64,000 bases of DNA from contig NZ_JABEMC010000010.1 of the NCBI RefSeq assembly GCF_013004595.1, forward strand, positions 1-64,000, in the 5' to 3' direction. The position numbers and the translations under genes were made by a program. Position 1 is the first letter of the stretch. Each line of letters starts with the position of its first letter. This DNA is from Brevibacterium luteolum. GTDB taxonomy: Bacteria > Actinomycetota > Actinomycetes > Actinomycetales > Brevibacteriaceae. This document shows positions 8,289 to 17,310 of the stretch, one piece after another. Below the pieces are notes generated by a model, which saw only the letters and a program-made list of their open reading frames with translations, did no database searches and had not been told where the DNA came from.

Positions 8289-8495
8289 GCCGCGGGCACG
8301 AAGATCCTCGCCGGCCGGCCATGCACCCGAGCCAGTCGGTGAGCACCCGGCCGGTCGTCAACGAGGCGACGAGGGTCTTGAACGACAACGTGTTGGTCCG
8401 TGTCGATTCGTCCGTGAGCCACACCTGCCGCACGCCCAGTGCCGCAGCTGCCGCAGGCAGCTTCCGCAGCGGTGTCGGCGCAGTCCCGGTGCCGC
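8289..8495 (-). pseudogene. Relic of a PLP-dependent ammonia-lyase/threonine-synthase-like enzyme
   Basis: The 415-bp interval between the kinase and the aminotransferase holds no intact gene. On the minus strand one frame reads TPLRKLPAAAAALGV, then QVWLTDESTRTNTLSFKTLVASL and GRVLTDWLG. This matches the N-terminal domain of fold-type II PLP enzymes such as diaminopropionate ammonia-lyase, where the pattern is 'LGV..VWLKDES.R...NSFK.LGA', and it includes the PLP lysine in SFK. Only about 65 residues remain, and the frame then passes out of homology on both sides. I read it as a decayed fragment. Confidence 0.6.
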
Positions 8496-8651
8496 GTGCG
8501 GGCAGCGTGTGAGCAGCGCTTGCGCTGTGAGCGTGGCCGCGCGTATGACCCAGCATGAGCTGCCGCCGTCACCAGCCAGCGGCTGGAGACTGCGGCCATC
8601 GACTCATGTCTATCGCTCATATCCCAGTCACGCACAGACTGCCGCGAGATC

Positions 8652-10061
8652 TCAATGAACCCGCTCGACGTAGTCGTCTGCGATGTCGAGGGCGCGGTCG
8701 ATGACGTTCAGGCCCTCGAGCACCTCGTCATCGGGGGTGTTGAGCGGTGGGACGACGTGGATGCGGTTGAAGTTGGTGAACGGCAGGACGCCGTTCTTCT
8801 TGATCTCCGCGCTCACGCGGTCCATCGCCTCCGATGAGCCGCCGTAGGGGGCCAGCGGTTCACGCGTCTCGGCGTTGGCCACCAGCTCGATGGCCCAGAA
8901 GCATCCCATGCCGCGCACCTCGCCGACAGACGGGTGGTTGGCTTCGATCTTCTCCAGGTACGGGCCGATGACTTCTGCTCCGAGCCGCTTAGCGTTCTCG
9001 ACCATCGCTTCATCGCGCATGGCGTTGATGGTGGCGACCGCTGCTGCTGTGGCCAGCGGGTGTCCGGAGTAGGTGAGCCCGCCGGGGTATGCGCGCTCAG
9101 CGAATGTCTGACGGATCTCGTCGGAGATGATGACACCGCCTAAGGGTACGTATCCTGAGTTCACGCCCTTGGCGAAGGTGATGAGATCGGGTGTCACACC
9201 CCAGTGGTCGATGGCGAACCACTCACCGGCGCGGCCGAATCCGGCCATCACCTCGTCGGCGATGTACATGATCCCGTACTTGCGGGTCAGCTCCCGGACG
9301 CCTGCGAGGTATCCCGGCGGCGGGGTGTAGATGCCGGCGGTGCCGGGAATCGACTCGAGCATGACGGCGGCGATGTTCTGGGGCCCTTCGAGCACGATCA
9401 TGTCTTCGAGGTGGCGCAGGGCGCGTTCGGTCTCTTCGGTCTCGTCGGCTGAGCCGAAGTACGAACGGTAGGTGTAGGCCGGCATGAAGTGCACGACGCC
9501 TGCACCAGGGGTGTCGTTGGCGAAGCGACGCGGGTCACCGGTGAGGTTGACCGCCAGTGTGGTGCCGCCGTGGAAGCTGCGGTAGGCGGTGAGCACCTTC
9601 TGACGGCCGGTGTGCAGGCGGGCCATGCGCACAGCATGCTCGTTCGCGTCAGCACCGCCGTTGGTGAAGAACACGCTGTTGAGACCCTCGGGCGCCAATT
9701 CGCTGATGAGCCGGGCAGCCTCGGAGCGGGCTTCGTTCGCGTGCGAGGGTGCGATCGTGCACAGGCGGGCTGCCTGATCCTGGATCGCCTTGACGACCGT
9801 CGGATGCTGGTGGCCGATGTTGGTGTTAACCAGCTGCGAGGAGAAGTCGATGTACTCGTTGCCATCGGCGTCCCACAGCCGAGATCCCTGGGCGGCTGCG
9901 ACTGCCATCGGGTCGATCGTGTCCTGGGCGGACCACGAATGGAAGACGTGCTTGCGGTCGAGTTCCTTGCCGCGCCGGGCCCGGTCCAGATCGTCCTGGG
10001 TGTACGGACGGCTGCCCGCCTCCTGCCTCTGGTCGCTGGCGGTGACATTCCGGTCTGTCAT
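8652..10061 (-). CDS. Class III (omega) aminotransferase
   Basis: This 469-residue PLP-dependent aminotransferase is probably beta-alanine/omega-amine:pyruvate-type. Class III landmarks are intact: phosphate-binding region TNGGADANEHAVRMAR at about 133-148, Asp269 in YIADEVMAGFGR contacting the PLP ring nitrogen, and Schiff-base Lys298 in TFAKGVNSGYVPLG. It is followed in reverse order by the semialdehyde dehydrogenase transcribed just before it. Transamination would yield malonate or methylmalonate semialdehyde, which that enzyme oxidises. A clear ribosome site (AAAGGAG) precedes ATG 10061. The exact amine substrate is not determined by sequence. Confidence 0.88.
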   Translation of the reverse strand: MTDRNVTASDQRQEAGSRPYTQDDLDRARRGKELDRKHVFHSWSAQDTIDPMAVAAAQGSRLWDADGNEYIDFSSQLVNTNIGHQHPTVVKAIQDQAARLCTIAPSHANEARSEAARLISELAPEGLNSVFFTNGGADANEHAVRMARLHTGRQKVLTAYRSFHGGTTLAVNLTGDPRRFANDTPGAGVVHFMPAYTYRSYFGSADETEETERALRHLEDMIVLEGPQNIAAVMLESIPGTAGIYTPPPGYLAGVRELTRKYGIMYIADEVMAGFGRAGEWFAIDHWGVTPDLITFAKGVNSGYVPLGGVIISDEIRQTFAERAYPGGLTYSGHPLATAAAVATINAMRDEAMVENAKRLGAEVIGPYLEKIEANHPSVGEVRGMGCFWAIELVANAETREPLAPYGGSSEAMDRVSAEIKKNGVLPFTNFNRIHVVPPLNTPDDEVLEGLNVIDRALDIADDYVERVH

Positions 10062-10105
10062 GGTTTTCTCCTTTGAAGCTGCTGGCTGCGTGTCCGGTGC
10101 GGTGA

Positions 10106-11599
10106 TCAGCCGTTGGTCGGGAATCCCAGGTTGATGCCGAGCTGGCTGGGGTCCTGCCAGCGCTTGGTGATGACCTTGCCGCGGGTGAAGAAGTGCACGC
10201 CCCCAGCTCCGTGTGCGTGGGTGTCGCCGAACAGGGAACTCTTCCAGCCGCCGAAGCTGTAGTAGGCCATCGGCACCGGGATCGGCACATTCACGCCGAC
10301 CATTCCGACCTGGACCTCATTCTCGAATCGGCGGGCCGCCCCGCCGTTGTTTGTGAAGATGGCGGTGCCGTTGCCGTACTTGTTGTCGTTGATGAGGGCC
10401 AGGCCCTCATCGTAGGACTTCACGCGCACGACGCTGAGGACGGGCCCGAAGATCTCGTCCTGATAGATCGACATATCCGGTGAGACGTTGTCGAACAGCG
10501 TCGGGTTGAGGAAGGCATCGACGGAGTCGGCATCGACGTCTCCTTCGCGCCCGTCGATGACGAGCGTTGCTCCAGCCTCCACACCGGCGTCGATGTAGCC
10601 GGCGACCGTGTTGCGGTGCTCGACGGTGACCAGCGGGCCCATATCGGTGCCCCGGGTGCCGTCGCCGACCTTCAAGGAGCGGGTTCGCTCAGCAATCTTG
10701 GCGACGAGCTCATCGGCGATGTCCTCGACTGCCACGACGACCGAGATCGCCATACACCGTTCGCCGGCTGCGCCGTACCCGGCGTTGACTGCGGCGTCGG
10801 CGGTGATGTCGAGGTCAGCATCAGGCAGCACGAGCATATGGTTCTTCGCGCCCCCGAGCGCCTGCACGCGCTTGCCGTGGGAGGTCGCAGTCTCGTAGAC
10901 GTACTTGGCGATCGGAGTCGAACCGACGAACGACACGGACGCTACGCGCTCATCGCTGAGGAGCGTGTCGACCGATTCCTTGCCGCCGTGCACGACGTTG
11001 AAGACGCCGTCGGGCAGTCCTGCTTCCTTCCACAGTTCGGCCATCCAGTTCGCAGCCGAGGGATCCTTCTCCGAGGGCTTGAGGACGACGGTGTTGCCGG
11101 CGGCGATGGCCACGGGGAAGAACCACATCGGCACCATGGCGGGGAAGTTGAACGGCGAGATGATCGCAGACACGCCGACCGGCTGGCGCACCGAGTGCAC
11201 ATCGACGGCAGCCGAGGCGTTCTCCGTGTGACCGCCTTTGAGCAGGTGCGGCATGCCGCAGGCGAACTCGACGACCTCCTGGCCGCGGCTGATCTCACCG
11301 AGCGCGTCGGCGAGCACCTTGCCCTGTTCGGCGGTGATGATCTCAGCGAGCTCCTCCTTGCGCGCGTTGAGCAGCTCCCGGAAGGCGAACAGCACTGCGG
11401 TTCGCTTCGACAGCGAGGTGTCCCGCCACGCAGGGAACGCGTCACTGGCGGCGGCGATCGCCTGCTGCGTCCGCTCGGTGTCAGCCAGGGGCACGCGGCC
11501 TGAGACGACGCCCGTTGCCGGGTTGACGATGTCAGCGGTGCGCGCACTGTCGCCTTCGGTCACCGCGCTGCCGTTGATCCAATGTGCCAGAGTCTCCAT
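10106..11599 (-). CDS. mmsA: CoA-acylating methylmalonate-semialdehyde dehydrogenase
   Basis: This 497-residue aldehyde dehydrogenase converts (methyl)malonate semialdehyde, NAD+ and CoA to propionyl- or acetyl-CoA with CO2 release. The catalytic Cys282 sits in GERCMAIS, the Met/Ala context typical of MmsA/IolA; SPFNFPAMVPMWFFP at 148-162 and LGGAKNHMLVLPDAD are also characteristic, and the general-base Glu of ordinary ALDHs is replaced by this AKNH segment. The longer open frame upstream is not coding; ATG 11599 with GAGAGG fits family length. It is the first gene of a unit with the aminotransferase and is divergent from the PucR regulator. Confidence 0.9.
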   Translation of the reverse strand: METLAHWINGSAVTEGDSARTADIVNPATGVVSGRVPLADTERTQQAIAAASDAFPAWRDTSLSKRTAVLFAFRELLNARKEELAEIITAEQGKVLADALGEISRGQEVVEFACGMPHLLKGGHTENASAAVDVHSVRQPVGVSAIISPFNFPAMVPMWFFPVAIAAGNTVVLKPSEKDPSAANWMAELWKEAGLPDGVFNVVHGGKESVDTLLSDERVASVSFVGSTPIAKYVYETATSHGKRVQALGGAKNHMLVLPDADLDITADAAVNAGYGAAGERCMAISVVVAVEDIADELVAKIAERTRSLKVGDGTRGTDMGPLVTVEHRNTVAGYIDAGVEAGATLVIDGREGDVDADSVDAFLNPTLFDNVSPDMSIYQDEIFGPVLSVVRVKSYDEGLALINDNKYGNGTAIFTNNGGAARRFENEVQVGMVGVNVPIPVPMAYYSFGGWKSSLFGDTHAHGAGGVHFFTRGKVITKRWQDPSQLGINLGFPTNG

Positions 11600-11798
11600 C
11601 GAAACCTCTCCCTGATGTGAAGATGCGGGGTGCTGCGAACCGACGACACCGGCGTGATCGACCCCACAATGCCCGAGGCCAGTATCACGCGCACGGCCGC
11701 CGCGCACACTGGACGGCCTGTCAACCTGGCACACGGAATCATGACAGACTGTAAACTGAGGGCATGCGCGCTCATCCGTCCTGTCAGCAGAGCCTGAG

Positions 11799-13406
11799 GT
11801 GAGCCCGCAGATCGGGACGGGCCGGGAGGGCGTCACCGTCCGCACGGTGCTCTCGGTGCCCGAGCTTGAGCAGACGCAGCTGACCGTCCTCTCCGGTGAG
11901 AACCGGCTTGACGCGGCAGTGCGATGGGTCCACATCGCTGAGACCGAGGACGTCGCCTCCCTGCTGGAAGGCGGGGAGTTCCTGCTGTCGAGCGGACCGG
12001 CGTTCCGGCTCAACGTCGATCGCACGCGCGCGTTCCTCCTGCGTCTGGAGAAAGCCGGCGCCGCGGCGTTCGCAGTCGAAATCGTCACGGAGGACGATGA
12101 ACCGGACGCGTCGTCCCTCGAGGTGCTGCGCGCAGCGAGTGTCGGCCTCCAGATCCCCGTCATCGCGCTGACAGAACGGGTCCGGTTCGCCCGCATCACC
12201 CAGGCAGCCCACCGCCTGCTCATCGCCGAACATCTGGAGTGGATCGAACGCACGCGGGAAGTGCATGAGGTGTTCACCGAGCTCAGCATCGGCGGGGCGG
12301 ACGAGGCGAAGATCGTCGAGACGACCAGCGACCTGCTCAACACCCCGGTCGTCCTCGAAGACGCCGCCCATCGCATCCTGAGTTTCGAACTGTGTGACAT
12401 GACCGAGGACGAGCTCTTCGACGAGTGGCCGCTGCACAGCGGCCGGGCGGTGCCCGTCGGGATGAAGCAGAACCGGTGGGGCAGGCTCGCCGCCCCTTTC
12501 GCAGACCCGACCGACCGCTACGCCGCCGAGGTGCTCGAGCGCGCCGGTCAGGCCATCACCCTCGTGCGGATGGCGACCCAGCATCAGCGGGACCTGCTGC
12601 TCAACGCCACCGACCGCTTCCTCGGCGAGCTTTCGACACACACGCAGATGACAGACCAGGTCGCTGCGCTGCGATCGCAGCGATACGGAATGAGCCGATC
12701 GGCGGCATACACCGCTGTGGCACTGCACACGGCCGACGTTTCGGATGCCGCTGGAGTCGATCTCTCCGACTACCAACTCGAAGAGCGCCGCGTTCGAAGC
12801 GAGCTCATCGCCGTCAGCCGAAGCCTGGGCCTCTCCGCCCTGACCGGCACATGGCGCTACGGCACCGTCGTCGCCCTGGTGGGCTTCCCCACCGACGCAG
12901 TGGATGCGCCCCTCACCGAACTCAGCCGTACCCTGTCAGTCAATCTGAACCGGTCGATCACGATCGGAGCGGGCCCACCACGCGACGGAGTCCTCGCCGC
13001 GGGCAGGGATCTGGAGACAGCGGTCGAGACTGCCCGGATCGCCGCAGGGATGTCGGTGCGCGAGCGGCCCTTCTACCGGTTCGCCGATCTGCGGCTCAAT
13101 GGCCTCATCGCCGGCCTGGCCGATGATGCGCGGATGCGCGTCTTCGCCGAAAGCGAGCTGGCACCGCTGCTCGGCACCGGCGCAGACGCGTCTTCGGCGC
13201 CTGACCATGCGGCGCTCGACTTCCTCCAGACCTATGTGCTGGCTGCTGGGAACAAGACTGAAGTGGCAACCAAGCTGGGCATCAGCCGCCCGGTCGTCTA
13301 TGACCGCGCTCGGCGCCTGGAGAAGCGACTCGGCGTCTCACTCGAAGATGCCGAATCCCGCGCCGCGCTGCTGATGGCGCTGCTGTGGTGGCGCTCACAG
13401 AACTAG
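11799..13406 (+). CDS. PucR-family transcriptional regulator
   Basis: This 535-residue regulator starts at GTG 11799 after GAGG. Domains in order are a PucR-like N-terminal domain (about 10-130, RWVHIAETEDVASLLEGGEFLLSSG), a central GGDEF-like CdaR segment (about 290-420), and a C-terminal PucR helix-turn-helix (about 470-530, NKTEVATKLGISRPVVYDRARRLEKRLG). Such proteins activate purine, amine and GABA/beta-alanine catabolic genes. It is divergent from mmsA across about 200 bp and is the likely local regulator of mmsA and the aminotransferase. Confidence 0.9.
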   Translation: MSPQIGTGREGVTVRTVLSVPELEQTQLTVLSGENRLDAAVRWVHIAETEDVASLLEGGEFLLSSGPAFRLNVDRTRAFLLRLEKAGAAAFAVEIVTEDDEPDASSLEVLRAASVGLQIPVIALTERVRFARITQAAHRLLIAEHLEWIERTREVHEVFTELSIGGADEAKIVETTSDLLNTPVVLEDAAHRILSFELCDMTEDELFDEWPLHSGRAVPVGMKQNRWGRLAAPFADPTDRYAAEVLERAGQAITLVRMATQHQRDLLLNATDRFLGELSTHTQMTDQVAALRSQRYGMSRSAAYTAVALHTADVSDAAGVDLSDYQLEERRVRSELIAVSRSLGLSALTGTWRYGTVVALVGFPTDAVDAPLTELSRTLSVNLNRSITIGAGPPRDGVLAAGRDLETAVETARIAAGMSVRERPFYRFADLRLNGLIAGLADDARMRVFAESELAPLLGTGADASSAPDHAALDFLQTYVLAAGNKTEVATKLGISRPVVYDRARRLEKRLGVSLEDAESRAALLMALLWWRSQN

Positions 13407-13583
13407 GGAGCAACTCCCCCGGTAGCGCGTCCTCCGCATGCGGTAACCGTCTTGCCTCAAGCGAGATTCCCAGGCGCTCCGCTGAGCCCACCGGCACCCC
13501 GGACGGAAAGCCTCCCGGACTCCGGCATAGCCACCAGTGGCAGCTGATGCAGGGAAGGATCGGAACAATTTCCAGCAAAACCC

Positions 13584-13612
13584 TTGACTATTAGAACATA
13601 TCACCGAATAAT
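13584..13612 (+). promoter_or_regulatory. Predicted promoter and left-end hairpin of the TnpB element
   Basis: TTGACT at 13584 and AATAAT at 13607 are spaced by 17 bases, just ahead of tnpB at 13619. The same stretch holds the inverted repeat CTATTA...TAATAG, which could be the subterminal hairpin of the element's left end. It is strikingly AT-rich compared with the surrounding sequence. The 13407-13583 stretch before it shows no gene. Confidence 0.45.
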
Positions 13613-13618
13613 AGATTC

Positions 13619-14779
13619 ATGAAGGTGGTGAAGCGAGCGTACAAATTCCGCTTCTACCCGAGCCCTGAGCAAGCGGAACTGCTCAATCGGACTTTCGGGT
13701 GCGTGCGCCTCGTCTTCAATCTGGCTCTACAAGCGCGGACAGCGGCATGGGAGTCGAACCGATGCAATCTGAGCTATGCGGATACTTCTGCGATGTTGAC
13801 TCAATGGAAGCGGAGTAGCGAGTTTGCGTTCCTCAACGAGGTCTCTTCGGTGCCTCTCCAACAGTCGCTGCGTCATCTTGAATTCGGCTTCAAGCGATTC
13901 TGGAAGAGGCAAAGTGCCTATCCTCGTTTCAAGTCCAAGCGCAGGTCGAAAGCGAGTGCCGAGTTCACCGCCTCAGCATTCCGCTGGGATGGCAAGCAGC
14001 TTCGACTGGCGAAAATGGCTGAGCCTTTGGACATTGTGTGGTCTCGCTCGCTGCCAGCCAACGCCGTTCCGTCGACGGTGACAGTGTCGCGTGATCGAGC
14101 TGATCGTTGGTTCGTATCGATCCTGGTAGAGGAGACACTCGCAGAGCCACCAGCCGCTAAGAGCAATGCAGTCGGTATAGACCTAGGCTTAGAATCTCTA
14201 GCGGTACTGTCAACCGGAGAGAAGATTGACAATCCTCGCCATGAACGCAGGGATCGAACTCGCCTGATCCGGGCCCAGAGACGCCTAGCGCGCAAGCAGA
14301 AGGGGTCAGCCAACTTTTCCAAGGCAAGAGTGAAGGTCGCGCGCATCTATGCTGCGATTGCTGATCGCCGTCGAGACCATTTGCACAAGCTCACCACTCG
14401 ACTCGTCCGCGAGAACCAAACGGTCGTGATCGAGAACCTGTCAATTCAACAGCTGAGGGCCAAGGGAGGGAGACGGAAGACGGGCTTGAACCGCGCAATG
14501 TCAGATGCGTCATGGGGAGCGTTGCGATCCATGCTGGAATACAAGTCTCGATGGCATGACAGGAATTTAATTGTCATCGATCCGTGGTTCCCATCGACGC
14601 AGTTGTGCTCCCAGTGCGGTGCAGTTACTGGTCCTAAGAGTCTTGATGTGAGGGCGTGGACGTGTGCCTGCGGCACACACCACGATCGCGACGTAAACGC
14701 CGCAACGAACATACTGGCTGCGGGGCTCGCAGTCACTGTCTGTGGAGATGGAAGAAGACTTGTTCGCGGTCACGCGTGA
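13619..14779 (+). CDS. tnpB: TnpB RNA-guided nuclease (IS200/IS605-type OrfB)
   Basis: This 386-residue TnpB starts with the OrfB_IS605 N-terminal domain (KRAYKFRFYPSPEQAELLNRTFG). The split RuvC site appears complete: Asp188 in VGIDLGLESLAVLS, Glu272 in VVIENLSIQQL and Asp358 in DRDVNAATN. A zinc ribbon is formed by Cys330/Cys333 and Cys349/Cys351. These proteins cut DNA next to a short target motif using a guide RNA made from the element's right end. No TnpA transposase is present, so it is a solitary, non-autonomous copy. Codon use is less GC-rich than in its neighbours, consistent with transfer. It lies between PucR and IclR genes and interrupts neither. Confidence 0.92.
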   Translation: MKVVKRAYKFRFYPSPEQAELLNRTFGCVRLVFNLALQARTAAWESNRCNLSYADTSAMLTQWKRSSEFAFLNEVSSVPLQQSLRHLEFGFKRFWKRQSAYPRFKSKRRSKASAEFTASAFRWDGKQLRLAKMAEPLDIVWSRSLPANAVPSTVTVSRDRADRWFVSILVEETLAEPPAAKSNAVGIDLGLESLAVLSTGEKIDNPRHERRDRTRLIRAQRRLARKQKGSANFSKARVKVARIYAAIADRRRDHLHKLTTRLVRENQTVVIENLSIQQLRAKGGRRKTGLNRAMSDASWGALRSMLEYKSRWHDRNLIVIDPWFPSTQLCSQCGAVTGPKSLDVRAWTCACGTHHDRDVNAATNILAAGLAVTVCGDGRRLVRGHA

Positions 14780-14783
14780 ACGA

Positions 14784-14853
14784 GCATCCGCCTGTGAAGC
14801 AGAAAGATCCGGATAGCGATATCCGGAAGCCGGTCGTGACGACCGGCGGATGC
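14784..14853 (+). ncRNA. Predicted omega (re)RNA scaffold of the TnpB element
   Basis: Five bases after the tnpB stop the sequence can fold into a three-way junction. An outer stem GCATCCGCC (14784-14792) pairs with GGCGGATGC (14845-14853). Inside are hairpin CCGGATA-GCGA-TATCCGG (14809-14826) and hairpin GCCGGTCG-TGA-CGACCGGC (14829-14847, sharing three bases with the outer stem). This is where known omega RNAs lie: overlapping the tnpB 3' end and the element right end, with the guide read from flanking DNA. The guide would begin shortly after 14853. Expression and the exact 3' boundary are inferred. Confidence 0.55.
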
Positions 14854-14986
14854 CAAGTGGTATGACTGGATGGCCGATGCCTTCCTGATCAATCGTGGTG
14901 CTGAAATCGCGAAGCATAGTGGGTGCGTTCACCGCCGGTGACACAGTATGGAATGCTTGCGACTGCCGCTGGCGTACCCTGAATCT

Positions 14987-15775
14987 ATGAACTCGACAGA
15001 CAGCTCAGTCGCAGATTCCCGCGCCTTCGAGCCCGGTGCGGACTCTGCGCTCGTGCGTGGGCTGCGGGTGCTCACCCACGTTGCTGAAGGCGGGGAGGTC
15101 AGTGCCCAGGATGTCTCCGCAGAGCTCGGCCTGCCGCTGTCGACGACGTACCGCTACCTTAAGACACTCACCGACTTCGACCTCATCGAAAAGCAGCACG
15201 GCCGCTTCGTTCCCGGTTGGCGGCTCTCGGCCTGGTCCGGCCAGGACATCACCCGCACCCGGCTCATCGAAGTCGGCCACTCCTTCCTGCAGGGTCTGAC
15301 GAATCGCACCGGCAAGGTCTCAGTGCTCACCGTGCGCGCCGGGCACAATGCCGTGTGTCTGCGTCAAGTCTCCCCGAGCGCCGATACTGGTATCTCGTTT
15401 CGCATCAACCAGGTGCTGCCGATCTACCGCGGTGCCGGTCAGCGCGTGTTGCTCGCCTACGCACCGCCGGCTGTCATCGAAGGCGCACTGCGCGCTGTCA
15501 GCGCTGATGCCGCCGCTGATCACGCAGCACTCGCCCGCCGTCAGCACCTCATTGCCGATCTCAAGGACATCCGCGCCCGCGGGGTCGCGGTCTCCCACGG
15601 CGAGCTCATCGACAACGCCATCGCCGTGGCCGCCCCCGTGCGCGTCGGCGGAGAGGTCATCTGCTCCCTAGCTGTAGCCGGGCAAGCCGACCGAGTGCCG
15701 GCGAACCTCGTGAAGTCACTGACGCCGGTTCTCACCTCCGCAGCTGCAGAACTCGGCGCCGAACTCTCCACCTGA
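14987..15775 (+). CDS. IclR-family transcriptional regulator
   Basis: From ATG 14987 this is a 262-residue regulator (an in-frame ATG at 14948 is the alternative). The N-terminal winged helix (about residues 18-75, with VSAQDVSAELGLPLSTTYRYLKTLTDFDLIE) is followed by the IclR effector-binding domain (about 90-255, with RAGHNAVCLRQVSP and the conserved RGVAVSHGEL segment). IclR proteins usually control the adjacent catabolic genes; here these are the P450 and ammonia-lyase on the same strand. An imperfect palindrome TTCACCGCCGGTGAC sits about 45 bases upstream. Confidence 0.88.
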   Translation: MNSTDSSVADSRAFEPGADSALVRGLRVLTHVAEGGEVSAQDVSAELGLPLSTTYRYLKTLTDFDLIEKQHGRFVPGWRLSAWSGQDITRTRLIEVGHSFLQGLTNRTGKVSVLTVRAGHNAVCLRQVSPSADTGISFRINQVLPIYRGAGQRVLLAYAPPAVIEGALRAVSADAAADHAALARRQHLIADLKDIRARGVAVSHGELIDNAIAVAAPVRVGGEVICSLAVAGQADRVPANLVKSLTPVLTSAAAELGAELST

Positions 15776-15955
15776 ACCGCACCTCGCCTGCCCCCCACCC
15801 TGCCGACTTCCCTCCCCAGCCCACCGAACGCACCACCTTCCCAGCCCATGAGATTGGCGCGGGCGCCACACCTCGGCGACGGCTACCGTGAGGGCAGACA
15901 CACCCGGCAGCCTGCCGCCGACTGCCGCCGACCGCACTCACTCCCGGAGGTTCCG

Positions 15956-17152
15956 ATGACGGCCCTCACCACGACCACGCTGGCCGATGACCCGTACTCA
16001 CCTGAGGTGCTGCGCGACCCGTACCCGTTCCTCACCCGCCTGCGCGAAGCCGGGCCGGCAGCCTGGCTGGAGAAGCACCAGGTCCACGCCTTCGGCCGCG
16101 ACGCCGAGGTGCGCGAGATCCTTGAGGACTGGGAGACCTACATCTCCGGAGCCGGGGTCGGGATTGTCAACATCCACCACAACCCGCCGCTGCGCAAGCC
16201 GGGCATCCTCGAAGTCGACCCGCCCATCCACACGCGCATGCGCGAGGCCATGACCGGGGTCATCAACCCCCGCAGGCTGCGCCCGCTGCGCAAGGGCTTC
16301 GCCACCTATGCCAAGACCGTGCTCGACGATGTGCTCTCCGGTGACTGCGCCTTCGACGCCGCCGAGGTGGCCGAACGGTTCGTGCTGCGCGTCTTCGGCG
16401 ACGCGGTCGGGATCCCGCGCGAGGGCCGGGCGGAGAACCTACCGGCCCAGGGAGCGGCGAACTTCGCGACCTTCGGCCCACAGAATGACGTGGCCCGGGC
16501 CCATATCGAAGCCGCAGAGGGCACATATGACTGGGTGCTGGAGAACTGCGCTCGCGAGGTGCTCAACACCTCGGGAATGGGCGCCCAGATCTGGGAGTTC
16601 GCCGACGCCGGGACGATCGACGCTGATGAGGCCACGCTGCTGGTGCGCGCGATGCTCTCAGCCGGGCTCGACACGACGATCTTCGCAATCACCAACACCC
16701 TCAATGCCCTGGCCCAGCACCCTGACCAGTACGCCCGCGTGCACGCCGACCCAAGCCTGGCGAAGTACGCGATCGACGAGGCGTTCAGGTGGGACTCGCC
16801 TTTCCAGTCCTTCTACCGCACCACGAGCCGAAACACGACGATCGGCGGAGTCGACCTGCCGGCTGAAACGAAGGTTCTCGTCTTCCCCGGCTCGGCCAAC
16901 CGCGATGAGTCGAAGTGGGGTCCTGATGCGCATGAGTTCCGTATCGACCGGGATGCCAGCGGGCACCTGACCTTCGGCATGGGCATCCACCAGTGCGTCG
17001 GCCAGCCGATCTCGCGGATGGAGATGGATGCGTTCTTCTCCGCCTTCTGCGCCCGGGTCGCACACCTCGAACCGACCGCCGAACCCGAGCCGCTCATCCA
17101 CACCACACTGCGCTCCTATACCTCGGTGCCGCTGAAAGCGACACCTGCCTAA
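15956..17152 (+). CDS. Cytochrome P450, CYP199-like
   Basis: This soluble 398-residue bacterial P450 starts at ATG 15956 behind CGGAGG. The oxygen-activating I-helix AGLDTT is at 236-241, the ExxR pair is Glu275/Arg278 in DEAFRWD, and the haem ligand is Cys347 in FGMGIHQCVGQ. The stretch VLVFPGSANRDESKWGPDAHEF and the GVGIVN...KPGILEVDPPIH region resemble CYP199A and related class I P450s that oxidise or O-demethylate para-substituted benzoates and cinnamates. No redox partner is fused; the phthalate-reductase-type flavoprotein at 20513-21682 could serve. The likely substrate is an aromatic acid, by inference. Confidence 0.88.
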   Translation: MTALTTTTLADDPYSPEVLRDPYPFLTRLREAGPAAWLEKHQVHAFGRDAEVREILEDWETYISGAGVGIVNIHHNPPLRKPGILEVDPPIHTRMREAMTGVINPRRLRPLRKGFATYAKTVLDDVLSGDCAFDAAEVAERFVLRVFGDAVGIPREGRAENLPAQGAANFATFGPQNDVARAHIEAAEGTYDWVLENCAREVLNTSGMGAQIWEFADAGTIDADEATLLVRAMLSAGLDTTIFAITNTLNALAQHPDQYARVHADPSLAKYAIDEAFRWDSPFQSFYRTTSRNTTIGGVDLPAETKVLVFPGSANRDESKWGPDAHEFRIDRDASGHLTFGMGIHQCVGQPISRMEMDAFFSAFCARVAHLEPTAEPEPLIHTTLRSYTSVPLKATPA

Positions 17153-17162
17153 GCCGCCCGGC

Positions 17163-17240
17163 CACCGCGGCGCCAGGCCCTACGGCCACTGCGACCCCAG
17201 GCCCTCTGGGCACTGCGACCCCGGGCCCTCTGGGCACCGT
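17163..17240. repeat. 24-bp short tandem repeat between P450 and lyase genes
   Basis: The unit CACTGCGACCCCRGGCCCTCTGGG occurs at 17187-17210 and 17211-17234 with one difference. A diverged copy precedes it (17163-17186) and a partial copy follows. It starts 11 bases after the P450 stop and fills most of the spacer before the lyase gene. Confidence 0.8.
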
Positions 17241-17310
17241 CGCCGCCGCCGCCCGCACACTGCCGGCGCACCACGCCATCTGACCGTCCGATCTGCGAGG
17301 AGACCCGCAC

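Noticed and set aside
10106-12400. A 764-codon open frame on the minus strand
   Set aside because: Only the part from ATG 11599 is the aldehyde dehydrogenase. The upstream part is Arg/Ser-rich and antisense to the PucR gene.
14928-14942. IclR operator TTCACCGCCGGTGAC
   Set aside because: Short, GC-rich and found only once; not strong enough to list as a site.
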